Assembly: GCA_947372365.1 (NCBI GenBank) | Contig: CANBTK010000130.1 | Coordinates: 1-6,125, forward strand | From: Flavipsychrobacter stenotrophus | GTDB lineage: Bacteria > Bacteroidota > Bacteroidia > Chitinophagales > Chitinophagaceae | Length of the DNA: 6,125 nt | Direction: 5' to 3' | Part shown: positions 5,898 to 6,125 of the stretch, in pieces | Numbering within the stretch: position 1 is the stretch's first letter | How the letters are laid out: the number at the start of each line of letters is the position of its first letter | Notes under the pieces: generated by a model | What the model saw: the letters and a program-made list of their open reading frames with translations, nothing else | Told to the model about the DNA's origin: nothing | Databases searched by the model: none | Program-made: the position numbers and the translations under genes

Positions 5898-5937
5898 AAA
5901 AGGGTTGGCAGCTTGTAAGCAAGTTGCCAACCCTTTT
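5898..5937. terminator. Bidirectional intrinsic terminator
   Basis: A perfect 13-bp inverted repeat (5898-5910 with 5925-5937), extended by one G-U and four more pairs to an 18-bp stem with a UAAG loop (5916-5919). It begins 27 bases after the uup stop and ends 15 bases before the stop of the convergent minus-strand gene. The plus-strand side ends in TTTT. The minus-strand side continues into TTTTATTTT, the better U-tract, so it should serve both genes. Confidence 0.88.
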
Positions 5938-5952
5938 GGTTATTGCATGTTG

Positions 5953-6125
5953 TTATTTTATAACCAGTGGCCTGAACTGCCTTGCCCCATTTTTAAATTC
6001 AATGGCTACTGTATAAAACCCGGCAGGCAAGCTGGCTATGTTTATATCGCCATCTTTGCCTTGCAAGGCCACAGCCCCCAATTGGTTGTAAAGTATAACC
6101 GAAGTTATAGTTTCGGTAGGGTTGC
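5953..6125 (-). CDS. C-terminus of a T9SS-secreted protein (type A sorting domain)
   Basis: Only the last 56 codons and stop (TAA at 5955-5953) are inside the window; the gene enters from the right edge. The visible residues fit the type A C-terminal sorting domain of Bacteroidota type IX secretion substrates: a VILYNQLGAV strand, then INIASLPAGFYTVAI, then a final basic, hydrophobic RPLVIK at the extreme C-terminus. This domain directs passage across the outer membrane by the PorV/PorU system, where it is removed, leaving the passenger secreted or surface-attached. The passenger domain is not visible, so its activity cannot be stated. The gene converges with uup and shares its terminator. 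Confidence 0.85.
   Translation of the reverse strand, partial: NPTETITSVILYNQLGAVALQGKDGDINIASLPAGFYTVAIEFKNGARQFRPLVIK

Overview
The window looks like ordinary chromosomal DNA of a Bacteroidota bacterium, probably in the Flavobacteriia/Chitinophagia range; I cannot name the genus. Four things point there: a C-terminal type IX secretion (T9SS) sorting domain at the right edge, TAnnTTTG-type -7 promoter elements directly in front of several genes, no Shine-Dalgarno-like sequences, and the protein families present (DUF4184, an N-glycanase F-type secreted protein). There is no tRNA, rRNA, CRISPR array, transposase, phage gene or attachment site.

Layout, left to right. Positions 889 to 1 (minus strand, running off the left edge) encode an exported peptide-N-glycosidase F-like protein, of which 296 residues are visible. 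Its divergent neighbour on the plus strand is a small RDD-family membrane protein (1011-1511), followed by exodeoxyribonuclease III (1613-2377) and, 24 bases later, a second RDD-family protein (2402-2818). The two RDD proteins are clear paralogs flanking the DNA-repair gene. Next comes a DUF4184 multi-spanning membrane protein (2929-3666). A 300-base gene-free stretch holds a long bulged hairpin (3846-3884) and a good Bacteroidota promoter (3929-3958) that fires almost at the start codon of a Uup-type ABC-F ATPase (3967-5871). A strong bidirectional hairpin terminator (5898-5937) separates that gene from a convergent minus-strand gene, of which only the T9SS sorting domain is visible (5953-6125).

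Functionally the window mixes housekeeping genes (exonuclease III; ABC-F/Uup, acting on ribosomes or DNA), inner-membrane proteins of unclear role (two RDD, one DUF4184) and two exported proteins at the edges. The exonuclease III-RDD2 pair is spaced like an operon, and RDD1 may be linked to it. Nothing suggests that all genes form one pathway. I found no convincing previously undescribed system. The most notable points are the N-glycanase-like protein, which keeps the core catalytic acids and all six disulfide cysteines but appears to lack other active-site residues; the RDD-xth-RDD arrangement; the very short predicted mRNA leaders; and the hairpin in front of the ABC-F gene.
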